From Ascoidea asiatica (Eukaryota; Ascomycota; Saccharomycetes; Ascoideales; Ascoideaceae), in the NCBI GenBank assembly GCA_001600695.1, contig BCKQ01000002.1, forward strand, positions 1,933,340 to 1,997,339: 64,000 nt of DNA, given 5' to 3'. A program made the position numbers and the translations under genes. Shown in pieces: positions 1 to 12,900 of the stretch. Each line of letters opens with the position of its first letter. Within the stretch, counting starts at the first letter, position 1. The notes below the pieces were generated by a model. The model saw only the letters and a program-made list of their open reading frames with translations. It had not been told where the DNA came from and did no database searches.

Positions 1-1906
1 AAATCCAAAGAAATCCAACAACAATCCATCCAGTAAAAAATTTTTTACTAAAAACATATCCACTTCCATACATTGGCATTGGCCATAATATTAATAAAGC
101 TAATGTTAAAAATATGACAATATATAAACCTCTTTTTGCATCTCTTGCAAGCATTAAAGATTCTTTTTCAAGAAAATTTTCATCAATTTTTTTTAATGCA
201 ATTTCTTTTGAAATACTTGTAATTGAAGTTATAGTATTAATTTTATTTTCTTCATCATTTTTATTATTAATATTTGTTGCTTCAATAATTTCTTCAGTTT
301 CATCAACTTTTTTAATATTAGTTTTTAATAAATCCCAATTAAAATTTTGTTTACCAAATACATATGTAAAAAATGGAACAAAAATTATTGGTGATAATAA
401 TGCAACTACATTTCCTGTTAACATTGGATTATCTTCAAATGTTGTATCTACAGTTAATTTTCCAAATTGTTGTTTTGTACAAACTAACCAACCAATAAGT
501 GCAAACATTAAACCTAAAAATGGTGAACAAACAACTGCAATTGTATTTTGATCTTTCCATAATAATGTTAAAGCTGCTGGTAATACATTACTACCAATTA
601 TTATACCCATAAGTTCATATAAATAACCCATTGAAATTCCTGCATAATATAATCCAACACCAAAACCAGCCATAATTATTGCAAAAATTACAACAGTTGT
701 ATGTGACATATAAATTAAATTTTTTGGTTTTGCATTTGGATTAATATAAGTTTTATAAATATCAAAAGTAAAAATTGTTGAAACTGCAATTAATTCTGCA
801 GACATTGCAGATGTCACTGCCATAAAAATTATAAGTAAAGAAGCATAAGCACCACCTTTACCTAATAAAGCAGTTGCAGCAGAAGGTAAAGCTAAACCTG
901 CATTAATTTGAGAAGTACTTAATGGATTTGGATAAGTTGGAAAACTTGGATCAGATTCTAAAGCTCTTGCAATTAAACCCATTAAACTAACAAAAAATGG
1001 AATTGAAAACCATGCTAAACCACTTATAACATAAGCAGATAAAGCATGATCAGGTCTACAAGCAATTGCTTTATTCCAATAACCATTATCAAGAAATACA
1101 GTACCAAAATTTCCAACAATATTTATAACAAAAAAAATTCCACCAGATCTTGATTTCATTGTTAAAAATGAACCTTGAGAATTACCATCAATTGGATTTT
1201 CTTCACCAATTTTAGTTATAATATCATAAATTTTATCAGGAGAACCTAAAGTTTTTGAAGTTGCAAAAGCAGTGAAACCAAATACAAGAGCTATAATTAC
1301 AATTACACAAGTATGTAAATAATCAGTAATTAAAGTACTTTTTAAACCTCCAACAATTGTATATAAAACAACACCAACAGGTAATAAAAAACAAGCAGCA
1401 GCAGTTGGCATACCAGTTAATTCATTTACAACTGCAGAACCACCAGTTACTAACATTGAAGTAACTAAAATATTTGTTGCTAAAGCAAAAAATAAAAAAA
1501 CACAATGACCATAAGTACCATATCTAACTTTTATAACTTCTAAATAAGTATGAGCATCAGGAGCACGTTGTTTTAATTTTATTGCAAGAGTTGCAAATAA
1601 ACAAATTTGAATTGAAGCACCAGAAGCATAATAAAATCCACCAGAAATACCATTTTTATAAACTTGAGTTGTTGAAGTTAATAAAGTTGCAGCCCAAGTC
1701 CAAGAACTTACAACACCTGCACAAATTAAACCAAAACTAACATTTCTACCTGCAGTTGAAAATTCTTCTGCAGTCATTATTTGTTTTTGATAACGTTTTA
1801 ACATTAAAGTAATTGCAATCATTATAAAAGCAAAAGCAAAACCTAAGCCAATAACTATACCATAACCAGCACCACCACTAAGTGGTTGATAAGTAACATC
1901 AGCCAT
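1..1906 (-). CDS. DUR3: Urea/polyamine transporter, DUR3-type (sodium:solute symporter family), 3' end outside window
   Basis: A frame is open from an ATG at 1904-1906 to the left edge of the window, giving about 635 residues without a stop. The protein begins MADVTYQPLSGGAGYG and is a chain of hydrophobic helices typical of the sodium:solute symporter family. Recognisable stretches include TAEEFSTAGRNV, GLICAGVVSSWTWAATLL, the sugar/urea-symporter-like GGLKSTLITDYLHT, and MAVTSAMSAELIAVSTIFTFDIYKTYINP. The fungal branch of this family with this N-terminus is the plasma-membrane urea active transporter Dur3, which also takes up polyamines. A charged loop (KKVDETEEIIEATN) precedes the last helices. 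Family members are around 650-730 residues, so only the tail is missing. The upstream region carries GATAAG sites, as expected for nitrogen-regulated uptake genes. The identification as DUR3 rather than another SSS member rests on recalled family features. Confidence 0.88.
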   Translation of the reverse strand, partial: MADVTYQPLSGGAGYGIVIGLGFAFAFIMIAITLMLKRYQKQIMTAEEFSTAGRNVSFGLICAGVVSSWTWAATLLTSTTQVYKNGISGGFYYASGASIQICLFATLAIKLKQRAPDAHTYLEVIKVRYGTYGHCVFLFFALATNILVTSMLVTGGSAVVNELTGMPTAAACFLLPVGVVLYTIVGGLKSTLITDYLHTCVIVIIALVFGFTAFATSKTLGSPDKIYDIITKIGEENPIDGNSQGSFLTMKSRSGGIFFVINIVGNFGTVFLDNGYWNKAIACRPDHALSAYVISGLAWFSIPFFVSLMGLIARALESDPSFPTYPNPLSTSQINAGLALPSAATALLGKGGAYASLLIIFMAVTSAMSAELIAVSTIFTFDIYKTYINPNAKPKNLIYMSHTTVVIFAIIMAGFGVGLYYAGISMGYLYELMGIIIGSNVLPAALTLLWKDQNTIAVVCSPFLGLMFALIGWLVCTKQQFGKLTVDTTFEDNPMLTGNVVALLSPIIFVPFFTYVFGKQNFNWDLLKTNIKKVDETEEIIEATNINNKNDEENKINTITSITSISKEIALKKIDENFLEKESLMLARDAKRGLYIVIFLTLALLILWPMPMYGSGYVFSKKFFTGWIVVGFLWI

Positions 1907-3582
1907 TTGTATTTGTATTTGTATTTGTATTTGTAATTGTGATCGTGATCGTGATTGCTATTTTTATTGAAGAGTGTTTATGTATTTGTTGTTACTGTTG
2001 TAATATAATATTGAATATTGAATATTGAATATGGATAATAATAATTATAAATTAGAATAAATTAAATTAAAAAACCGTTTAAAGTGGAAATTTTAAACAT
2101 ATTTATATTATAACTAAGATTAATTGAATTGAGTTGAATTAAATTGAATTGTAATTGAAATCAAATTTGAAATATAAAATTTTTTTTTTCTTTTATTGTT
2201 TGAGAGATTAAATCAATCAATTTAGGATCATTTCTATAGAGAAAAAGTAAGTTTAGTTGAGAAATAAACTATTATAGTACTGTACAGTATATTACTACCA
2301 TAGTAGTATTACTAGTATTACTAGTATTACTAGTATTAGTTGTAATAAGTAATAAAGTATTATGAGACTAAAATAGTATGATAAGTAAATTAAACGTCAC
2401 AAATTTTAATTAACTAAAGTAATATTAATACTATTAAAGATAAAGAAAATGAAAAAAAAGCCATACGAAATTGAATTTTAGTTATAAATTTGAATCTGCC
2501 GAAAAATTGAATTGAAATTGTGAAATATTTAAAAGTATTTAAAAGTATTTAAGGTGTAAAAAGAAAAGTAGCTTAATTACATAAGAAATATAAGAATAAA
2601 GTGAAATAATAAAATAATATATGAAAGAAGCATATAAAGTTACTGATAAGGATGGCTCATACTCTGACAGCGGCGAAAATCAGAACTCAAACAGCGCACA
2701 TGTATAATAACTATAAATGGGATATATCTTTACAAAAAAGTATACTTGTTCACTAAACACCCGCTGTAGCTGAACTAGTTTTAAGAAAATGCATTTTTTG
2801 GTTCTGGTGAAAGTGAAGTGTCTGCATGGTGGGCATGTGGCATGAGCCGGGGTGAAAATGGTTTGGCGTGAAAAACGCAGGTTTTTGGTAACTCGAACAG
2901 CAAAAAGATCCCAAAGAAAAATCAGCCATTTTTAAAATGTGAATATGCAATTCCAAGAGCTCACAGTTCTTAAAGCTGTTCTTGGATTTCTGAAGTTCTT
3001 AGTAGGTTTGAAGCTTTTTTCAATTTCAGCCGAAATGGAAGTGCAATTTCTCTGATCAATTTCAGATAAACCTCGAAAATTGGATTACAAGAACCAATTT
3101 AGTTATTGGTTATCTTTATAAGGGGTTTAGATATGCATTTGTGTGAAAATGCATAAAAAGGGTTGATGACTGACACATCAGAAAGAAAACAAAAACAAAA
3201 AAACGTTCAAAAGAAGGATCAACTCGGTACCTTCGACTTTCAAAAGAATTGTAAATTCCAGAAGCCAATACCAGAGAAGAAGAAATGAAATGAGGCCTGG
3301 GACTGCTGGGATTTCAAAGATTTCAAAGATTTCAAAGATTTCTGGATTTTCGGCGAGCCACAAACACAGACAGCATGCGGACTGCGGCCAGGCAGCGCAT
3401 GAGATAGCACTAGGAGCAGGAGCGCGCAACCAACGACGAATCAAGCAAAAAAGAGCGTGGAGAAATCTGCTGACAGAAAAAAAAATGCAACCTCAAAAGA
3501 CATGTGATAATGGTTAAAGCCATTAATTTTCAGCAAATAGATGGTATCATATATGCTCACTAGAAAAGCAACTAACGTTTTA
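1907..3582. other. Intergenic region with simple repeats and a GC-richer patch
   Basis: No gene is supported here. Directly upstream of the DUR3-like ATG is a TTTGTA repeat (1907-1937). At 2298-2345 there is a short tandem repeat of ACTAGTATT. From about 2640 to 3540 base composition is clearly more GC-rich than the surroundings, and short reading frames in this patch have no recognisable content. At about 3308-3340 the 9-mer ATTTCAAAG is repeated four times in tandem, the last copy diverging. This is most likely promoter and tRNA-flanking DNA. Confidence 0.6.
2380..2650. promoter_or_regulatory. Two GATAAG sites upstream of the DUR3-like gene
   Basis: GATAAG occurs at 2380-2385 and 2645-2650, within 750 bp upstream of the DUR3-like start. 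GATA factors controlling nitrogen catabolite repression bind this hexamer in yeasts, and DUR3 is a known target. In AT-rich DNA the hexamer is common, so the sites are suggestive only. Confidence 0.35.
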
Positions 3583-3662
3583 GGCAACGTGGCCGAGTGG
3601 TTAAGGCGAAAGATTAGAAATCTTTTGGGTTTACCCGCGCAGGTTCGAGTCCTGCCGTTGTC

Positions 3663-3663
<1 letters not shown>
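3583..3663 (+). tRNA. tRNA-Ser(AGA)
   Basis: The acceptor arm GGCAACG pairs with CGTTGTC (one G-T pair), followed by discriminator G. The anticodon arm AAAGA/TCTTT encloses the loop TTAGAAA with anticodon AGA. A long variable arm (TTGGGTTTACCCGCG) and T loop TTCGAGT fit a class II tRNA-Ser of 81 nt. No intron is present. Confidence 0.95.
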
Positions 3664-3666
<3 letters not shown>

Positions 3667-3693
<27 letters not shown>

Positions 3694-3694
3694 T
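3667..3694 (+). terminator. RNA polymerase III terminator, 28-T run
   Basis: A run of 28 T begins four bases after the tRNA-Ser 3' end. Pol III needs about six T to terminate, so this run is far longer than required. Confidence 0.8.
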
Positions 3695-3821
3695 CTTTCT
3701 TTTTTCTTTCCTTTTTTATTCATGATTAAATAATTGAAACTTTTCTTTATTTACTTAATGTATATTTATTATTATTTACAGAATGCATTATTTATAGAGA
3801 AAAATATTAGATTCCAAGAAT

Positions 3822-4588
3822 TCAATTAATGAGATTTATACCTGGTTTAGTTCCTTTAACAACTCCAATTAAATATTTTTTACCAATTTTTTTGATCATT
3901 TCATCATCATGTAACATTGAAAAAGTTTTTGTTGCATCTCTTCCACCATATGATAATAATGCTTCTTTCCCACCAGGATGTAAATTAAAAAATTTATTAA
4001 CTTCAAAAACAAAATTTTTAATGATTATCCAGCAACTTTCTTCTTTTGAATGTTTATAAATTTCTTCAATTGAAATTTCATTTTTTAAAATTTTATTTAA
4101 AATTTCATTTTCTTCATTTGAAATTTTTTCTTTAGAAATAATAATATTTTTATTTTCTAAATTTGATTTTGTTTTAACTTTTTCATTTTTTTCATTAATT
4201 TCATCATTATCATTATGGTTATCATTATGGTTATCATTATGGTTATCATTATGGTTATCATTATCATACATTGATAATCTTTCTAATAAATATTTAGTTG
4301 CTGATTTTCCTGCAATTCTTCCAAAACAAACACATGTTAATAATCCTGATCCACCTAATCTATTCTCACCATGAATATTTCCAATTATTTCACCTGCTGC
4401 AAATATTCCATTCATTATTTTCTCATTTTCTTTTAAAATAACTCTTGAATTTTCATCAATTTTAATACCTCCCATTGTATAATGAATAACTCGAGTAATT
4501 ATTGAAACATCAAATTCATCATCAATACTAAATTTCTCAGGAAATATACTTTTACCAAATTTATCAATTGTTCTTATCTTTTTATTCC

Positions 4589-4627
<39 letters not shown>

Positions 4628-5168
4628 AAGTTATTTTTTTCTTTTCATTTAATGAATATTCATAACATTTATTATAATTTTTAAATTCTTTTTTTAAAAT
4701 TTCTAAATCACATCCAATATATTTACTTAATTCTTTACCATTTTTAAAATTTTTCATTAAAAATTTATTTTTATAATTTTTTATATGATATGGTAATTTA
4801 TTTGAAATTTTTTTATTTAAAATTAAATAAATTTTACCTAACTTTTCAAAATTCTTCATTTTCTCACAAATATAATCTCTTGTACCTAATTCATTAACAA
4901 ATCTTTTTCCTTTATAATTTAAAATTATTGCTCCTTCTCCTCTTAATGCTTCTCCTGCTAAAAATTTAAATTTACAATTTATATTATTTGGATCAATTAA
5001 TCCTGTTGGATGAATTTGAACTTTATCTAAATCAATTCCAATTCCACCAGCTTTTAATATTAATTTATGTCCATCTCCTGTAGCATGTTTTCCATTACTT
5101 GTAGATAAATTTAAAAGATCTGGTCTATATTTATTTAATAACGATTCATAATTATTTTTTTCTTCTTT

Positions 5169-5218
<50 letters not shown>

Positions 5219-5917
5219 AATCTGCTGCATATCCACCTGTAGCTAAAATAACCGGTCCAATTAATTTAATTTCTTTACCAAATCTTTCAAATATAACTCC
5301 TGGATTTGGTAATGTTAATAATTCAATTACTTTTGAATTTGTTAAAATTAAACATTTTTCATAATTTTCTTCAGAAATTTGAATTAATTTTTCATATAAT
5401 GTATATGTAATTTCCATTCCAGGAAATTTTAAATTATTTGAACGATGTGTTCTTGGTACTGAATGTCCACCTAAAATTGATAATTTATTTAAATTTAAAT
5501 TAAAATTTTCTTCTAACCAATTTAAATTCTTATTACTATTACACACTAATTTATATAATAATTTAAAATCATTTTTACCCTTTGAAGATTTCAATGAATC
5601 TTTTAAAAAAATTTTATTTGAATCTTTTAAATTTAAATCTAATTGATATTTTGATCCTGATGCATTTATTCCTGATGTCGCTTTTATTGAATTTCCTCCA
5701 AAAAATGAACTTTTATCTAAAATAATTATATTTGAACCATTCATTAAACATTGATGAGCTGCTACAATTCCTGCTAAACCACCTCCAACGATTATAATCT
5801 ATTAAAAAACAAAATTAAAGTTAGATATTTGAAATTTTCCAATAAAATATATTTGAATGTAAGAAAATAATTACATACTGGATTCTTCGGAAATTTTATA
5901 TTCTCTTCAATTGTCAT
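3822..5917 (-). CDS. Fumarate reductase-like FAD flavoprotein with C-terminal cytochrome b5 domain; one intron
   Basis: Exon 1 is 5917-5879 (13 codons, MTIEENIKFPKNP). An 80-bp intron, 5878-5799, has donor GTATGT and acceptor TAG with a TCTAAC branch-like site. Exon 2 is 5798-3822. The spliced protein is about 671 residues. Splicing joins the start to the dinucleotide-binding motif IIIVGGGLAGIVAA, which the open frame alone lacks. It is followed by FFGGNSIKATSGINAS and a late LGGSGLLTCVCFGRIAGK, all typical of soluble fumarate reductases (FRD1/OSM1 family), which reduce fumarate to succinate using FADH2. After an Asn/Asp/His-rich linker the last 90 residues form a cytochrome b5 fold with the haem-binding FFNLHPGGKEAL and a second His (MLHDDE). 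No signal peptide is seen, so a cytosolic location is likely. Two Asn runs are encoded by pure (AAT)n repeats. Confidence 0.9.
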
Positions 5918-6944
5918 TATAATGTAGATTATAGTATATTTAAAGTTAAAATAATTGATATATTTATAATATAATTGAATTGATTAACATATTTCTATTA
6001 TTGCTGAATAATTGAAGGAATCTCAATGCTTTTAAAACTCGTATCAAAAAACATTTTGGAAGAAAATCATTTGAATAAAAATTGTAAGAACTCTAGAAAA
6101 AATTATCATTAGAAATTTCATTGAAAATATTAACTAGAAAATTTTATGTTTTTGTATTTACCAATAGCCAATACTCAAAAAGACAGTTAAACAGGTTAAA
6201 ATATTCAAGAATAGAAATATTCTATTAAAACCCTCCCTTGTGAGCAAATATTTAAAAGAATAAGCTTAAAATGGGATGAAAAGTCAGATGAATTGTATGC
6301 TTTTGAAGAATTAATCGTTGAATTTTGGTATACTTTGGAATATTTTCATATTTCTATACAAGAATATTATAATTTTAGAATAATATTTATTTGCAGAAAG
6401 CAGAAAGGAAACCCTCATTTCTGGCTTTGAACTACAAAAAAAAAAAAGCTTTTATGCAGGTATACATATTAATGCAGTAACAAGCAGACAAAAACAGAAA
6501 ATCCGTGTTTGTGGTACTGATTATGTAATCCATTAGCTAATGGCATTTTTTTAATCGGGAATTCGGGTAAACAACGGCTTTGAACGGGTTTTAGCGCTTT
6601 TTTATTTTATTGAAGAGAATTTGGATAAAAAGAGCAAATCTGATTACAATTTGAAAAAAATATTTCAATCTTTACCTTTACAGTAGTACTTAAAATAGAG
6701 TAATATAAAACTGACTAAGAATGAATTCTCTGATTAAGTTAAAATTGACTATATTATCAGGAATATCATTAGCTCACTACTATCTAAATCAAGTAATTTT
6801 AATATCTTCAATGGAAAATCAGCATTTTACAAGTTAATATTTTAAACAGTACCGTTTTCAAAATTTTTTTATCAATTTTTTTTTAATCAATTTGAAAAAG
6901 ACATTAATAATTTTTTTGAATTTCTTCCAAAAAGGTAGAAAAAC
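5918..6944. other. Divergent promoter region between the flavoprotein and IRC20-like genes
   Basis: About 1 kb with no gene. A perfect 14-bp palindrome, CCATTAGCTAATGG, lies at 6530-6543 inside a short GC-richer patch (about 6490-6600), roughly 400 bp upstream of the IRC20-like start. Confidence 0.5.
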
Positions 6945-9900
6945 ATGTCTTCGATTGATAGTTCAAACAAGAATGATTTCAGAAATAATATAATTCATAA
7001 TGATCAGATATTGGTTACTGAATTCAATTTATCTAATATAATTAAGTTTTTGAATTTCAAAAATGACATAGATTCAAATATTATTGCAAGTTCAAACTCA
7101 ATAATAGATTCAACTTCTTCATCATATTATACAAATAATAATATAATTCCGGATAAAAGTATTCAAAATAATAATAATTCAATTAATAATGAGAATAAGG
7201 AAAATATTAATATTATAGATTACAATATAAATTCCAATTTTGGTTTCAAATTACTTAAACATCATGTAAAGATATATGAAAGTTTAAAAAAATTAATTTC
7301 AGATTATGATTTCAATAATCCTTTAAACAGTGTTGAAATCAATGAAAATGATGATATACAGAATTCTGAAACTGAATTAGATATCTCAAACCCAAATGAT
7401 CTCAGATCAGAAATAAAGAATGAACTTGAAGATTTACGATTTAGCCGATATAACCGTAATGGGAGTTCCAATAAAAATAATAATAAAACTAAAATTTTTA
7501 ATCAAAAGGACTATAACAAAAAAAACAGTAATAATGAAATTGATTTTAATAATGTAAATATAAATAATCTTCATGAAAATGATTCTGAAATCACTAATAA
7601 TAACATTTTGGATACGGTAGATAACAATGATGCTCAACAAATAAAAGTTGAAGATGTTGATATTGAGAGTTTAAGTAGTGGCAATTTAAAGGGTGATGTT
7701 TTTGATAATGATACTCCTGATATCGATGACCAGGAAACTATTACTAATATCACCAGTTCAAGATCCTCGAATAATATGAATATGTCCAACAATAATAGCC
7801 AAAATATAATTGAAAAGCTGAAGTTATCAGAAAAGGTTAACTTCTTTTTCGATGATGATTTTATTATGAAACCGATTGATCTTAAAAATTTAAAGCCTTC
7901 AATTAATATTAAAGGTAGAAAAAGGAAAGCTTCAATCAAAGCTAAGAATCAAAAGCCAGATAAAAATAAGAATAGAAATGTGAAAAGTATCCAGCCGAGT
8001 ACCACCACTTCGAACAAGAAAAGAAAATTCACCAGTAAAACCTCGAAAACCATTAATAGTACTATAATTTTTAAGGAACCCGAATTAAAAAATAAAGAAG
8101 AGAGGCAAATCTCAGAAAATATCGAAAGTGTCAGTGAAATTGAACAGACAGATAATATCATACCTATTGAATATGATGAATCAGATTTGGAAGATATTTG
8201 CGAGATTGAGAATAAGTTTCCAATACAAACTATTTCCACAAACCAAGGGTTTGAATTGGATCAACAATCTAATAATCTACAAGAAATTGACTCAACTAAT
8301 TTTTTAATAGAAGTTCATTCCAAAGTTTTGAAATATAGAAAAAAAATTAATAATAAAAATTTAAAGACTTTTACTTTAGAGTCTTTAAGATTATTCTCTT
8401 TTGAAATAAACAAGGAAAATTATAATCAAATTTCTAATCATCTATCTTTGATTAATTCGGACTTAAAGTTTCGTTCTCAATCACAATCCAGGAATCAAAA
8501 TCCCAATGAACTGAATAGCACCAGTAGTAATACTTTAAATATAGAATCATTGCTTGATTTTTTTCCTCCTACTTTGAATTTATCCTTAACAGAATTAAGT
8601 AATGATTATCATAATGATAAAGAAAATGAGAATGATGAAAATGATGTTAATTCATTTCAAATCAATATAAGTATAAATTATAAGATTAACTTGATTGTAA
8701 ACAATAATTTTAATAATCTAATTTCAAATTCAAACAATTTTATAAAAATAGATACTTTGTTCAATTTATATTCTGTTTTCGAGAAAAATAATTTTATTTC
8801 TTATAATGATGCTAATCTGAAAATAGATAATTTTAGCAATTTGGTTGAAGATATATCATGTAACTTGTATTATATTTATCCTTTTTTGAATTATTTGAGC
8901 AAAAGCTCATATAACCGGATTCTTTTGGATCTCAAAAAATCTTTGACCGAAAAATCAAAAAATAGTTCAATATTCTCAAATTTAAATAAAAAAAAAGCTT
9001 CCTTTATCACTCCTCATTACTTTTATACTTTAATAACAGAATATACAAGGAATTTAAATTTCAATGCGAATGATAATAACTTCAAAAGATATTTTACAAA
9101 ATTAATTCAGAATTTAGAGCAAGATTCGTTAGTATTAGATTTGGATGCAGATTTATTCAATTTTCAAAAAAGGACTTTATTGTGGCTATTAAATAATGAA
9201 AATATGCTTTACAATTTTAATACAAATAAAATTGAATCCTCTAAATTCTTCAAGGATGATTTCTTCAAGATTAAAAAAAAAATAAGCTCACACTCTTTTA
9301 CAAAACAACTACTGAAAAAAGAGCAAGTTCATTTTGAAAATACTAAACCGTCAAAAAAGCAAGTTCATGTGGAAAAAGTTTATTATAATTATCATTATAT
9401 TCTTTACTTATTAAACAAAATTTCTTTTGGCTGGATTCGGCTAAATTTTGATATATTAGATAAAAGATTAACTATACCACCGCAAAATAATTTAGCTGAG
9501 CCTTCATTTTTAGATCCATTCCCACCCTATAGATACTATTGGTACAATAAATTTACTGGAAATTTGTTCAGCTCTGAGACAATATTGGCATTTTTGACTG
9601 GAACTTATAATACTACTTTAAACCTTCAAAATGACCAATATAGTGGCTTTTTGAGGCCTGGATTGTATGCTCAAAATTTATTATCCGAAGAAATGGGGTT
9701 AGGTAAAACTCTTGAATTAATTTCTCTAATTTCGTTAAACAAAAGATTGGACTTACCCATTTACGAATACAAGGATTATCACAATTTAACAATAAATTAT
9801 AATTTGGAATCAAATAACGATAATTTTGAAGGAAATGAAAGATATGCCTATGATTCAACCTTGGGTAGATTTGTCTTAAAGTCCAAAACAACTTTGATTA

Positions 9901-12900
9901 TCTGTCCAGAATCAATTTTGTCGCAATGGGTTGAGGAAATTTTCAAATACTCCACCAACTTGAAAGTTTTAAACTATGAGGGCTTGAAAGAATTCTACAA
10001 ACAGCTATTGGAACAAGATTTGTTGAATAAAAAAAAAAAATCTAACAAAAATTGTAATGCAAATAGTTCACATACTCATCATAGCAATACAGAACTGGAT
10101 GCAGAGAATAAAACCGAATGTAATGATATTACTACTCAAAAATATCTAATCAATCATTTAGAAACTCTTGACAAAAATCGCGTTGCTTATGAGCTTGCCC
10201 AGTATGATATTGCTATAACTTCATATCAATGTGTTTCAAAAGAACTTCACTTTGCTTTGTATAATCCAAATTTAAGAAATACTAGAAGTAGAACTAATAA
10301 CGAAGAATCCTATAATTATTTCTCGCCTTTGGTGCTTCTTCAATTTTGGAGACTTATTTTAGATGAAGTTCAAATGGTTTCTTCCAAATCTTCAAATCCC
10401 TCTAGAATAACTAAGATTATCTCAAGATGTCACTCTTGGGGAGTTTCAGGTACACCAATAAAAAAGAATCTTCATGATTTATCACATTACCTTACTTTTT
10501 TAAGAAAAGAGCCTTTCTTGTCGAACGAAAAAGTTTGGGATCTTTTGATCAGTAATGCTGATGATTTTAGAAATCTCTCCATGAATCTAGCAATCAGACA
10601 TGATAAAGCAATGGTTAGATATGATATCTCATTACCTGTCCAAGAAAGAATATTATTAACAGTTTCTTTTTCTCCGATCGAGCAAAATAATTATGAACAT
10701 TTATATAAGCAATTCTTGACTTCGGTTTCTTTGAATATTAAAGGAGAACCTATTGTCGATGACTGGGAGCCAAATTCAATTATCCATTCTCGAATGTCTG
10801 AGTGGTTAGTACGATTGAGGCAAACTTGTTGTCATGCAAATATGGGAAGAAATAAGCAGACTAAATCTTCAAGTATTAAAACTCTCGATCAACTTCTTGT
10901 GGATCTTCTAGATGATGTAAGAAGTAAGGTCAACACATTAGAAAGAGATGAAATCAATTTAGTTTTTGAAAGAGCATGTATAAAAGAGTTCTTGAATAAA
11001 TCTATGGAGTTCAAAAATATTGTAATGGAATATTATAGTTCTATAAAAAGGAAAATTGAGAAGACCACTAAAGAACTTTCTATCTTGGAAAAGTGGAAAC
11101 AGGAGAGAGAGGAATTAGATGTTTCTTTGGAAGAATCTAATTCCTCTCGTGATGTAGAAATTGATGAGGATGACTACATTGTCAGGTCAAAAGCAAGGTT
11201 AAGATCATGGTATGAGGCTTTACACAAATATTATTTTATGATAGGTTCTGCTCATTTCCAAATAGCGAATGATATTGCTAAAAAGGGCAAGTTTGAGGCA
11301 AAAGATTTAGAAGATCTAGTTAAATGTAGTATTCCCGTATCTGAAGCTGATGAAAATGATGATCAATCGATTTCTAAGAACAATTATGTCAGAAATAAAA
11401 AACTCGAAAATTTATATTATAGCAAAGCTGAAATGATTAGAGATGATTTGCTTTTAGAGCAAACGAATCTAGTAGAAGAAGGGATAAAAAAACTCAAGAA
11501 AAAGAATTTGAAAATAGACTTTCCACAAATTGATGTCACGCTCTTTGCAACAGCAAATATACCGAAAATAACGAACTTAAATCTTAGAATCCACTTCAAT
11601 TATGTTTTTAGAGTTATTGATGAACTGAATATACAAGGAAAAAAAATAACTGAATGGATCAAAGAATTAAAAACTATCTTAATGACTGGAGCTCTTGACT
11701 ATAAAAGTAAAGGTGATGAATATGCTGAATCATTAATCGATCAAGATAAGTCTTTTTATTTATTCAAAGTTATTGAAAAAGCGATTATGCATAGAAGTGT
11801 ATTGATTCAAGGTAGATCGCAGTTTTTGCCCTCTAGTTTTGCAGGGACGCTTTTTAATGAGCCCATAATGCTTGATATTAAAGTGAAAAAAGCAGAAGAT
11901 GAAAATGATATAATTAATACCTTCAAAGAGAATTTAGAAAAATCTTTGAAAAAGATCACTCCTTCTATTTGTTTATCTAACGACTTTTTAAATTTATCAG
12001 TAAAGGCATTAATTATTAAATCCAAATCTTTTGAAAATAGGGATAATCATGAAGTTTTAACAAAAACAGAAATTAAGGAAGTAAGCTTATTATATACCAA
12101 ATTAAATAAATTCTATCGGCAAGAGAACTCAGTTTTAGAAAGTTTTAAAAAGCAAGTTTTTCAAAGCTTCAATACTTTGCATAATATAAAAGCTCAATAT
12201 TATGCTCAATTACAAGTAATATCGGACAGTGTTCAAGACGCTGATATGAATAAATATAAGGGAAGATTTGTAAAAGACGATATAAAGGATATGAAAATTG
12301 AGGATAAATTATCTATTCTTGATAAAGCAGAAGAAAATATAGTTCAAAAAATAGAGCATATAAAAACTAAAATTTCTAAAAACAAAGGTAGAGTTCAATA
12401 TTTAGAAACATTGAGCGAGAAGCATTTAGCTGTTTCAGAATCAAGAAAAGAAAACAAAGAAACAGAAAATGAAAGAATTTGTATTATATGCCGAAGTAGT
12501 ATTACTATTGGTGTTTTAACTGAATGTGGTCATCAATATTGTAATGATTGTTTAGATTTATGGTTAAAAAATCATAGAACCTGTCCAATTTGTAAACGAC
12601 AAATAATCAAAAGTAATATTTATAATTTTACATTCCCAAGGCGAAGTTTGAAAGTTAATTTAATCCCTAATTCAAATGTTACTGCTGATGAAAATCATAG
12701 TAGTCAAAATTTCAATATTAATGGTACTAAAAATTCTAATGATAAAACAAGTCAGTTAACTTTATATAATAGAGTGGAAGATGAAAAATTAAAAGAAATC
12801 AATAATTTAAGTCTTAATTCCAAATATAGATATGGATCAAAAGTTGATATAATAATTAAATTGATATTATATTTGAAATCTAAAGATGAAAATGTTCAAA

